Shown: positions 57,591 to 64,000 of the stretch, one piece after another
How the letters are laid out: every line of letters begins with the position of its first letter
Position numbering within the stretch: position 1 is the stretch's first letter
Source: Extensimonas perlucida
GTDB taxonomy: Bacteria > Pseudomonadota > Gammaproteobacteria > Burkholderiales > Burkholderiaceae_C
Assembly (NCBI RefSeq): GCF_007655255.1
Contig: NZ_VMYE01000011.1
Location: forward strand, 39,813-103,812
DNA length: 64,000 nucleotides
Reading direction: 5' to 3'
Position numbers and translations under genes: made by a program
The notes under the pieces: model-generated
What the model was told of the DNA's origin: nothing
Database searches by the model: none
What the model saw: only the letters and a program-made list of their open reading frames with translations

Positions 57591-59629
57591 ACGCAGCGCC
57601 GCCCGTCCACCCTTTTGCAGCCGGCGCTGCGGCGCATTGGCGCGCCGGGCTGCGCTACGGGCTGCTGGGCCTGCCGCTCGCGTTTGCCGCATTGCCCATG
57701 TACGTGGTGCTGCCGCACCACTACGCGCAGCACCACGGCCTGGCGCTGGCGAGCATCGGCGTGTTGCTCATGCTGGTGCGCCTGTGCGATGCGTTCCTGG
57801 AGCCGCTCCTGGGCCGCTGGTGCGACGCGCTCTACGCGCGCAGTCTGCGCACGGTGCTGTGGGTCGCGGGCGCCGCCGCAGCGCTGCTGGCGCTGGGTTT
57901 GACGGGGCTGTACTTTCCGCCGCCGACCGACCGCACGGGGCTGTGGGTCTGGATGCTCGTGGGGTTGGTGCTCACCAGCGTGGCGCACAGCCAGCTCATG
58001 CTCGCGCACCAGGCCTGGGGCGTGCGGCTCGGGGGCGATGCTGTGCAGCGCAGCCGCATCGTCGCCTGGCGCGAAGGCCACGCCCTGGTGGGCGTGGTGG
58101 CGGCATCGGCGCTGGCTCTGACCTGGGGGGCCGCGGGAATGCTCGCAGTGTTCGGCGTGGCACTGGCCTGCGGCTACCTGCTGTGGTGGCAGGCGCCGCG
58201 CCCCGCGCCGCTAGGAGCGCCGCTAGGAGGCTGTCGGACTTTGGGCGTCGAAAGCGAGAATGCGCCCCGGCGAGACCAGTTTTTGCCGGATTCGCCGCCC
58301 CATAGCGGGACTATGGGGCAAGAAGACGGTAAAAAATGGGCCGCTGCGGCGCATTCGCAGCCGACGATTCCAAAGTCCGACAGGCTCCTAGGCGCGGCGC
58401 CGACGCCCGAGGCAGCGCGCGGTGCCCGTCTGTGGCAGCCGCTGCACGATGCGCGCATGCGGCGTTTGCTGCTGGTTTTCCTGTGCAACGGCACGGCCAG
58501 CGCCATTCCCGCGACGCTGATGCTGTTTTTTGCCCAGGACGTGCTACGTGCGCGGGAGGGCGAGGTGGCGCTGTTCCTGGCGCTGTATTTCGTGAGCGCT
58601 GCGCTGGGCTTGCCGCTGTGGTTGCGTCTGGTCGGTCGCGCGGGGCTGGCGCGCAGCTGGCTCGCGGCCATGCTGCTGGCCGTGGCCTGCTTTGCCTGGA
58701 CGGCCGCCCTGGGCGCGGGGCAAACGCATGCTTTCGCCGTCATTTGTGCCCTCACGGGCGTGGCTTTTGGCGCCGATCTGACGCTGCCCGGTGCGATGCT
58801 GGCCGGCTTGGTGGCGCGCGCGGGCGCCGTGGGCCGCACCGAGGGCGCTTACCTGGGCTGGTGGAATCTCACCACCAAGTTCAACCTCGCCCTCGCCGCA
58901 GGCGGCGCGCTGCCGCTGCTGCAATGGTGGGGCTACACACCGGGCAGCACCGAGGCGCTGGCGCTGCAGCCGCTGCGCTGGACGTACGCACTGCTGCCTT
59001 GCGGACTCAAGCTGCTGGCTGCTGCGCTGCTGTACCTGTTGTGCATACGCCCTGCACCTGACCCCCTCCACCACGCCACGAAAGGAGCTCTGCCATGGAA
59101 CCTACGCCGCACCGTGCTGCTCGCCGGCCTGGGCGCCGCGCTGCTGCAGGGCTGCGCCAGCCCGCAGCCCAAGGACTACGCCCAGGAGCGCCCCGTGCTC
59201 GCGCTTGAGGACTACTTCAGCGGCCGCGTCGTCGCGCACGGCATCTTCCAAAAGCGCGGCGGCGAAGTGGCGCGGCGCTTTACCGTCCTGATGGACTGCC
59301 GCTGGGAAGGCGACGAAGGCGTGCTCGACGAGGCCTTCACGTATTCCGACGGCAGCACCCAGCGGCGCGTGTGGCACATCACCAAGCTCGGCCCGGGGCG
59401 TTACAGCGGCCGCGCCGACGACGTCGTGGGCGAAGCGCAGGGCGAAGCCGCTGGCAACGCCTTGCGCTGGAATTACACGCTGCGCCTGCCCGTGGACGGC
59501 AAGGAATACGAAGTGCAGTTCGACGACTGGATGTTTCTGGTGGACGACAAGGTGTTGCTCAACCGCGCCACCATGCGCAAGTTCGGCATTCGGCTGGGCG
59601 AGGTGCTGCTGTCTTTTCGCAAGGAGTGA
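57587..59629 (+). CDS. MFS/GPH-type transporter read in frame into a DUF3833 lipoprotein (apparent fusion)
   Basis: A 680-codon uninterrupted frame. Residues 1-500 are an MFS transporter of the GPH (melibiose-symporter-like) kind with 11-12 helices; residues about 214-268, in the loop between the two halves, are encoded by the 163-bp element. Residues from about 502 are a DUF3833 lipoprotein. At the junction a strong AAAGGAG is followed by ATGGAAC. If one G were absent it would read ATGAAC: TGA would end the transporter and ATG would begin MNLRRTVLLAGLGAALLQGC. So the fusion results from one extra base, either a real mutation or a sequence error. Confidence 0.8.
   Translation: MNAAPPVHPFAAGAAAHWRAGLRYGLLGLPLAFAALPMYVVLPHHYAQHHGLALASIGVLLMLVRLCDAFLEPLLGRWCDALYARSLRTVLWVAGAAAALLALGLTGLYFPPPTDRTGLWVWMLVGLVLTSVAHSQLMLAHQAWGVRLGGDAVQRSRIVAWREGHALVGVVAASALALTWGAAGMLAVFGVALACGYLLWWQAPRPAPLGAPLGGCRTLGVESENAPRRDQFLPDSPPHSGTMGQEDGKKWAAAAHSQPTIPKSDRLLGAAPTPEAARGARLWQPLHDARMRRLLLVFLCNGTASAIPATLMLFFAQDVLRAREGEVALFLALYFVSAALGLPLWLRLVGRAGLARSWLAAMLLAVACFAWTAALGAGQTHAFAVICALTGVAFGADLTLPGAMLAGLVARAGAVGRTEGAYLGWWNLTTKFNLALAAGGALPLLQWWGYTPGSTEALALQPLRWTYALLPCGLKLLAAALLYLLCIRPAPDPLHHATKGALPWNLRRTVLLAGLGAALLQGCASPQPKDYAQERPVLALEDYFSGRVVAHGIFQKRGGEVARRFTVLMDCRWEGDEGVLDEAFTYSDGSTQRRVWHITKLGPGRYSGRADDVVGEAQGEAAGNALRWNYTLRLPVDGKEYEVQFDDWMFLVDDKVLLNRATMRKFGIRLGEVLLSFRKE
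58211..58220 (+). repeat. Partial end of the 163-bp element
   Basis: CTAGGAGCGC just left of copy 3 (which starts CTAGGAGGCT at 58223) repeats the element's terminal bases and its CTAG site. It may be a footprint of an earlier insertion and excision. Confidence 0.4.
58226..58388 (+). mobile_element. 163-bp MITE, copy 3, inside the MFS gene
   Basis: Same 163-bp length, ends and CTAG/TA flanks as the other copies. It is read in the same frame as copy 1, giving GVESENAPRRDQFLPDS and MGQEDGKKWAAAAHSQPTIP with no stop. The insertion point is the central cytoplasmic loop of the transporter, where extra residues are tolerated. Confidence 0.88.
59114..59629 (+). CDS. DUF3833 lipoprotein (as separate gene, alternative to fusion)
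   Basis: The DUF3833 part taken alone. Lipobox LLQGC follows a hydrophobic stretch (TVLLAGLGAALLQGC); the core includes LEDYFSGRVVAHGIFQKRGG, RFTVLMDCRWEGDEGVLDEAF, YSDGSTQRRVWHI and the C-terminal FGIRLGEVLLSF. About 170 residues, outer-membrane or periplasmic. The only in-frame start is GTG 59114, poorly placed relative to AAAGGAG at 59081; the ATG 59095 that suits the ribosome site is out of frame by one base. DUF3833 genes accompany CFA-homologue clusters. Confidence 0.7.
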   Translation: MLLAGLGAALLQGCASPQPKDYAQERPVLALEDYFSGRVVAHGIFQKRGGEVARRFTVLMDCRWEGDEGVLDEAFTYSDGSTQRRVWHITKLGPGRYSGRADDVVGEAQGEAAGNALRWNYTLRLPVDGKEYEVQFDDWMFLVDDKVLLNRATMRKFGIRLGEVLLSFRKE

Positions 59630-59631
59630 GC

Positions 59632-60414
59632 ATGGCACTCAACCCGCCCATCACCGACTGGCGTGGCAAACGCGTGTGGCTGGTCGGCGCCTCGAGCGGC
59701 ATCGGCCGGGCCACCGCCGAGCTGTTGCACGCGCGCGGCGCGCAGGTCATCGTCTCCGCGCGGCAGCAAGCCGCCCTCGACGACTTCGTGCGCGCCCACC
59801 CCGGCAGCCTTGCGTTCGCGCTCGACGCGACCGACGCCGATGCCGTGAGCGCCGCCGCGCAAGCGCTGCTCGCCACGGGCCCGCTCGACCTGGTCTGCTA
59901 CTGCGCGGGCTACTACCGCGCCCAGCGCGCGAGCCACCTCGAGCTGGCCGAGCTGCAGCGCCACCTGCAGGTCAACTACCTCGGCGCGCTGCACGTGCTG
60001 CACGCCGTGACGCCGGCCCTGTTGCAGGCTGCGCACACCGGGCGCGCGCCGCACCTGAGCTTCGTGGCCAGCGTGGCCGGCTGGCGCGGCCTGCCCCGCG
60101 CCCTGGGCTACGGCCCGAGCAAAGCCGCGCTGATCCACCTCGCCGAAGCGCTGTTTCTGGACCTGCGGCCGCAAGGCGTGGGGGTGAGCATCATCAATCC
60201 CGGCTTCGTCGCCACCCCCATGACCCAGGGCAACGACTTCCCCATGCCCGCGCTGCGCACCCCGGAGCAAGCGGCCACGGCCATCGTGCGCGGTTGGCAG
60301 CGCGGCGCCTTTGAAATCCACTTTCCGCGACGCTTTACCTGCGTGCTCAAGCTCCTGCGCGTGCTGCCCTACCGCTGGTACTTTCCCTTGGTGCACCGCT
60401 TCACCGGGCTTTGA
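59632..60414 (+). CDS. Short-chain dehydrogenase/reductase
   Basis: A 260-residue classical SDR: cofactor loop GASSGIGRATAEL (residues 16-28), Ser in SFVASVAGW, catalytic YGPSK near residue 161, and NPGFVATPMT. The C-terminus (FTCVLKLLRVLPYRWYF) is hydrophobic and could associate with membrane. AAGGAG lies just before the ATG; two bases after the DUF3833 stop. Oxidation or reduction of a lipid intermediate is inferred. Confidence 0.93.
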   Translation: MALNPPITDWRGKRVWLVGASSGIGRATAELLHARGAQVIVSARQQAALDDFVRAHPGSLAFALDATDADAVSAAAQALLATGPLDLVCYCAGYYRAQRASHLELAELQRHLQVNYLGALHVLHAVTPALLQAAHTGRAPHLSFVASVAGWRGLPRALGYGPSKAALIHLAEALFLDLRPQGVGVSIINPGFVATPMTQGNDFPMPALRTPEQAATAIVRGWQRGAFEIHFPRRFTCVLKLLRVLPYRWYFPLVHRFTGL

Positions 60415-60416
60415 TC

Positions 60417-60452
60417 TCGCACACGCACCTCACACACGCACCTCGCACACGC
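60417..60452 (+). repeat. 13-bp tandem repeat upstream of the NTF2-like gene
   Basis: Units TCGCACACGCACC, TCACACACGCACC and a partial TCGCACACGC, in the 43-bp gap before the start codon, replacing a normal ribosome site. Confidence 0.65.
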
Positions 60453-60457
60453 TATTT

Positions 60458-60934
60458 ATGACCTCTACCGCGCCGCCCACAAACGCCAGCGAATCCGCCG
60501 TCGACACCCGCGAAGCCACGGCGCGGGTGATGGCTTTGTTTGCAAATTTTGCCCCGGCGCATCTGCCCCTGCTGGGTCAGTACTACGCCCGAGACGCGCG
60601 CTTCAAAGACCCATTCCACGACGTACAGGGCGTGCCCGCCATCACTGCCATCTTTACGCACATGTTCGAGGCGCTGCACGAGCCGCGCTTCGTCTTTATC
60701 GACCACATCGTTGGTGCGCAGCAAGCCTTTTTGACCTGGGACATGCAATTTCGCTTCCGGCGCTGGCGCACGCACCAGCCCGAGCACATCTATGGCGCCA
60801 CCCATTTGCGCTTCGATGCGCAAGGCCGCATCACCTTGCACCGCGACTACTGGGACAGCGCCGAGGAGCTTTTTGAAAAATTCCCGCTCATCGGCCCCGG
60901 CGTGCGCTGGCTGCGCAAGCGCGCGGGCGCCTGA
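60458..60934 (+). CDS. NTF2-like (SnoaL-fold) protein
   Basis: A 158-residue protein of the nuclear-transport-factor-2 superfamily. Core: ALFANFAPAHLPLLGQYYAR, DARFKDPFHDVQG, FLTWDMQFRFRRW and HLRFDAQGRITLHRDYWD. It may bind a hydrophobic ligand or act as an isomerase. Last gene of the photoreceptor-linked cluster. No ribosome site; start at ATG 60458. Confidence 0.88.
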   Translation: MTSTAPPTNASESAVDTREATARVMALFANFAPAHLPLLGQYYARDARFKDPFHDVQGVPAITAIFTHMFEALHEPRFVFIDHIVGAQQAFLTWDMQFRFRRWRTHQPEHIYGATHLRFDAQGRITLHRDYWDSAEELFEKFPLIGPGVRWLRKRAGA

Positions 60935-61051
60935 ACTGCCTGCCTACGCCGCACTCCGCTGCTGCGCCGCCCCCTGCAGCCTCAGCCCCAAAATGCTGCC
61001 TGCGCCCCGATATCATGCGCTCATAGCTCTGACTTCCATAGTAAACCGCGC

Positions 61052-61948
61052 ATGACCTGGCACGCCCAGCTACACCTGGACTACACCCTGCAAGAGCAGC
61101 GCACCGTGGCGCGCTACACCCACCAGGGCCCGCTGCGCATCCTGCAAAGCCTGTACCCCGAAGGCACGGGTATTTGCCACAACGTGCTCGTGCACCCGCC
61201 GGGCGGGCTCGTGGGCGGCGACACACTGCAGGTCGCTGTCAATGCGGGCAGTGGCACCCACGCCCTGCTCACCACGCCCGGCGCCACGCGCTTTTACCGC
61301 AGCGCAGGCGCGCCGGCCCGTCAAATCACGCAACTGCAGCTGCAAGCCGGCGCGCGCCTCGAATGGCTGCCGCTCGAGACCTTGTGCTACCGCGACTGCA
61401 TGGCGGAAAACCACCTCAGCCTCACCCTGGCACCCGGCGCCCAATGCCTGAGCTGGGACGTGACGGCGCTGGGCTGGATGCCCGAGCCCACCCACGCCAC
61501 CCACGACGCACCGTCCGCGAATGTCACCCGCGCAGCCGACCCCGTCGGCGCCACGCCGCCTGCTGCATCGGGGCGCCTGCTGCAGCACCTCGAAATACCC
61601 GGCGTCTGGCTGGAACGCGGCACCATCGCCGCGGCCGACCAACGCCTGCTGCACAGCCCGCTGGGCCTGGCTGGGTACGGCTGCCTGGCGAGCGTGTTTT
61701 TTGCCAGCGGCACGCCCCTGACCCACGCGCAGCGCGAAGCCGCGCTCGACGCCGCGCGTGCCGTGATCGCGCCGCACCCGCTCGCCCCCACTGCCGGCGC
61801 CACCAGCCCGCACCCGCAACTGTTGCTCGCGCGCATGCTCGCGCCGCAGGTCGAACCCGCAATGGCGCTCGCCCGCGCGCTGCGCGCCGCCTGGCGGGCG
61901 CATTTCTGGCAACTGCCGGCGACCGCGCCGCGGGTGTGGGCCCTGTAG
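61052..61948 (+). CDS. ureD: Urease accessory protein UreD
   Basis: A 298-residue nickel-insertion chaperone (with UreF/UreG). Motifs: GPLRILQSLYPEGTGICHNVLV, HPPGGLVGGDTLQ, LLTTPGATRFYRSAG, ETLCYRDCMAENHL. A Pro/Ala/Thr-rich insertion lies near residues 145-170 and the C-terminus RVWAL is normal. ureABC and ureEFG, which normally follow immediately, are missing; instead repeat debris and an opposing truncated gene follow. Either the urease operon has been split or the rest lies elsewhere. Confidence 0.93.
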   Translation: MTWHAQLHLDYTLQEQRTVARYTHQGPLRILQSLYPEGTGICHNVLVHPPGGLVGGDTLQVAVNAGSGTHALLTTPGATRFYRSAGAPARQITQLQLQAGARLEWLPLETLCYRDCMAENHLSLTLAPGAQCLSWDVTALGWMPEPTHATHDAPSANVTRAADPVGATPPAASGRLLQHLEIPGVWLERGTIAAADQRLLHSPLGLAGYGCLASVFFASGTPLTHAQREAALDAARAVIAPHPLAPTAGATSPHPQLLLARMLAPQVEPAMALARALRAAWRAHFWQLPATAPRVWAL

Positions 61949-62056
61949 GGAGAAATTGGGGTCTGGTGGAATTGGGGTCAGGCCAGCCGGCACGTCGGCA
62001 AGCCACGCCAGGGGCCTCTGCAAGACGCCGCGCCTGCCTGTTTGCGCAAGTCCTGC
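61949..62056. repeat. Repeat debris between ureD and the truncated nucleotidase
   Basis: Two AATTGGGGTC motifs (AAATTGGGGTCTGG and GAATTGGGGTCAGG) of the kind found beside REP-associated transposase genes, and TTTGCGCAAGTCC at 62041-62053, one mismatch from the right end of the 82-83 bp element. No open frame. Likely a recombination or insertion scar. Confidence 0.5.
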
Positions 62057-62079
62057 AAAAGCCCCTGGCAGCTACCGCC

Positions 62080-63891
62080 TCACCTCGACAGATCTATAGC
62101 GTACTTGGACGTGCCCTTGCCCGAACCATCGTCGGCCGCAAGCAGGGACACGTTGGCAAGCCCCGCCGCCTGCGCCACCGACAGGGCGCTGGGGCCCGAG
62201 CTGAACACCACCGGCCCGGCCGTCGTGACCGTGGTGAAGCGCCAGCTCCTGGCCGAGCCATTCGCCGCGCGCGTGATGTTCACGTTCTTGCGGATGTAGT
62301 TGACCACCACATCGCGGTTCGCATCGGGCGAGGCCCAGATCGTGGCCGAGCCGTCGAGCTTGGGGATGAAGCTCTTGCCGCTGGTCGCGCGGTAGTTGTT
62401 GGTGGCGATCACGAACTCCTTGGCAGGGTCTATCGGCTGACCGAGATAGCGCAGGTTTTTGATGCGGCTGCCCACGGGCTGGGTGACGTCGATCTCGTAC
62501 TGCACATCGGCGCTCGTGAACATGTCGAAGTTGTAGCCGGGGAAGCTGCTGATGAGCTGCTGCTCCGTGGTCTTGGCCGGATCGATCTGGTTGAAGCGCT
62601 TGGCCGCGGCCTCGAGCCAGTCCTTGATGTCGGCGCCGTTGACCTTCACGGCATAGACCGTGTTCGGGTACAGGTACAGGTCGGCGGCGTTGAAGATGGC
62701 CAGCGGCCCTGCGGCCACGTCGGTGTAGTCGGTCGCGCCCTGAAAGCCCGACTTGAACGGCGCGCTCACCGAGAGCACGGGCAGGCCGGCGTACTGCGGC
62801 AGGTTGGCCTGGATGTAGCTGGCCACGTAGTCCTGCTGCGCCTGGTTCACGATCTGGATCGCACCCGGATCGCCCACGTCGGCAAACAAGGTGCTCATGC
62901 GGAAGTCGGTGTTGCCTATGGGCGTCTTCACGTAGGTGATGGTCGCCTGGTGCTGCGCCTCGATCAGGGGCGCCACGCTGGGGTCCGGGTCCACATACAG
63001 GTTTTTGCCCGCCGCGTCCTTGCCCGTCAGGATGGTGCGCAACTGCGCCTTGCTGGCCGACTTGTTCACGCTCCACTTGCTGCCGTCCCACTGCAGCGCG
63101 AGCTCGATCACGCCCAGCGCCTTGCCCCAGGAGCTGGCCATGACTGCAGGCACGCCGTTGACGGTGCCGGCCTTGTTGTCCACGCCCGGCTGGGCGTACA
63201 TGGGCGTGGCCGCCGTGTCGGGAAACACGCCATGCTGGTGCCCCATCACCATCGCGTCTATGCCCGCCACCTTGGACACGTACAGGCCCGGGTTTTCCAT
63301 GGTGGGCGAATAGGCTGCGCCGTCGAGACCGCCGTGCAGCAGCGCCAGCACCACGTCGGCCCCCTTGGCGCGCATCTCGGGCACGTACTGCGTGGCTGCC
63401 TCGACCGCGCCGGTGGTGGACAGCTTGCCCTCAAGGTAGCGCTTGTCCCAATTCATGATGCCGGGCGTGGTAAAGCCGATCACGCCGATCTTGATGGGCA
63501 GCTTCTGCTCTTTGCCGTCAGCGCCGGTGGCCACCAGCGTGCGTTCGATGATGGTGTAGGGCTGCAACAAGGGCCTTTGCGTCTTGCTGCTGAGCACGTT
63601 GGCCAGCACCACCGGATAGCCCGGCCCGGCGCACTTCAGGCTGGCATCGACGCCTGCGACGTCGAGCCCGCCGCCCAGCACCTGGTTCAGGTAGGGCAGG
63701 CCGTAATTGAATTCGTGGTTGCCCACCGTGCCCGCGTCGTAGCCCAAGGCGCCCATGGCCTTGAACATGGACGACTGCTGGTTACAGGCAAGGGGCTTGA
63801 CCAGCGCCTCGTAGTCGGCGAGCGCGGTGCCCTGCAGCGTGTCGCCGTTGTCCACCAAAAAGGTGTTGGCAAACTGTCCAGTCCCGGACGA
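62080..63891 (-). pseudogene. Bifunctional 5'-nucleotidase / cyclic phosphodiesterase (UshA/CpdB family), 5' end missing
   Basis: About 600 codons of a periplasmic metallophosphatase. Present: metal motifs VDNGDTLQG, TVGNHEFNYG, LALLHGGLDGAA and MVMGHQHGVFPD, plus the C-terminal 5'-nucleotidase domain (SFPGYNFDMFTSADVQYEID). Missing: signal peptide and the first DxH metal motif, as an in-frame TGA (63892-63894) precedes FANTFLVDNGD. Without the first metal ligands and export signal the product should be inactive. The 5' part was replaced by unrelated sequence. Confidence 0.8.
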
Positions 63892-64000
63892 TCATAAGGC
63901 CGCCGATGGAACAAATGAGGGTATGAATCGTACCACCCACTCATAGCCTGCATAGGCGTCTTGCTCTGCAGGGCTGATTGGGGCAAGTGGTGGTTGTAGA
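63892..64000 (-). CDS. C-terminal end of an unidentified protein (partial)
   Basis: The minus strand reads LQPPLAPISPAEQDAYAGYE then WVVRFIPSFVPSAAL and TGA at 63892. It looks like a genuine protein C-terminus rather than random frame, but I do not recognise a family. It continues beyond the window. It abuts the truncated nucleotidase, so it may be the sequence that replaced its 5' end. Confidence 0.3.
   Translation of the reverse strand, partial: LQPPLAPISPAEQDAYAGYEWVVRFIPSFVPSAAL

Noticed and set aside
58211..58392. Reading the 55-residue insertion in the MFS and RDD proteins as a conserved protein domain
   Set aside because: Identical peptides in unrelated proteins are explained by the shared 163-bp DNA element with inverted-repeat ends.
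61174..63897. Very long plus-strand open frame of about 900 codons
   Set aside because: It runs out of frame through ureD and antisense to the nucleotidase remnant; its translation is low-complexity Arg/Ala/His/Gly sequence. It is a GC-bias shadow.

Overview
The window is high-GC bacterial DNA with tightly packed genes, frequent ATGA stop/start overlaps and a strong G/C third-position bias. The gene families and clusters (sigma factor-DUF3619-DUF3106-RDD, nadE-glnB, ppa/hppA, Aat plus Bpt) and the dispersed 'GATAGCTGCTAGCGCTTGC' intergenic repeat point to the Burkholderiales, most likely Comamonadaceae (Acidovorax/Alicycliphilus/Comamonas relatives). This assignment rests on pattern recognition, not a database search. 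I saw no rRNA, tRNA, CRISPR array, phage or complete insertion sequence. Mobile DNA is present as small non-autonomous elements.

Layout. 1-3.6 kb: purD (3' end outside the window), yebC, and a HerA-like DUF853 ATPase. 3.6-12.1 kb: a dienoyl-CoA-isomerase-like crotonase, then a nucleobase salvage block of upp, a BMP-type ABC importer (binding protein, double ATPase, two permeases), a LysE exporter and a CodA-like cytosine deaminase. 12.2-18.2 kb: a ferritin-like di-iron protein, a nucleoside-recognition membrane protein, the N-degron transferases aat and bpt, an IclR regulator and the endopeptidase pbpG. 18.3-27.2 kb: branched-chain amino acid synthesis. leuA lies behind a leucine-codon leader peptide and attenuator; a MocR/EamA divergent pair and pssA follow; then ilvBNC. 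27.5-30.2 kb: sigma factor, DUF3619, DUF3106 and RDD genes. 30.2-39.6 kb: dgkA, a LOG protein, glnB, nadE, a FemAB-like acyltransferase, a chemoreceptor, and divergent soluble (ppa) and membrane (hppA) pyrophosphatases. 39.6-45.7 kb: purine/ureide catabolism (xdhC, uraH, puuE, a uraD-allC fusion, an M20 peptidase). 45.9-51.4 kb: malic enzyme maeB and an SsuA/NMT1-type ABC importer. 51.4-60.9 kb: a LitR/CarH-type B12 photoreceptor with a TIGR01777 gene, divergent from an eight-function lipid-modification cluster (FAD amine-oxidase homologue, DUF1365, CFA-synthase homologue, chalcone-isomerase-like protein, MFS transporter, DUF3833 lipoprotein, SDR, NTF2-like). 61-64 kb: a stranded ureD and a 5'-truncated 5'-nucleotidase, both next to repeat debris.

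Most notable observations. (1) A 163-bp element with GGAGCC...GGCTCC ends sits at three CTAG sites. Each insertion adds exactly 55 codons; two copies are open in frame inside proteins and a third rewrites the end of maeB. (2) An 82-83 bp element with GACTTACGCAAA ends is present twice and rewrites the end of the CFA-synthase homologue. (3) leuA has a complete attenuation architecture. (4) The photoreceptor-linked cluster resembles the furan-fatty-acid genes of Rhodobacter, and its CFA homologue lacks two bicarbonate-site residues. (5) One extra G changes an ATGA overlap to ATGGA and joins the MFS and DUF3833 genes into one frame.
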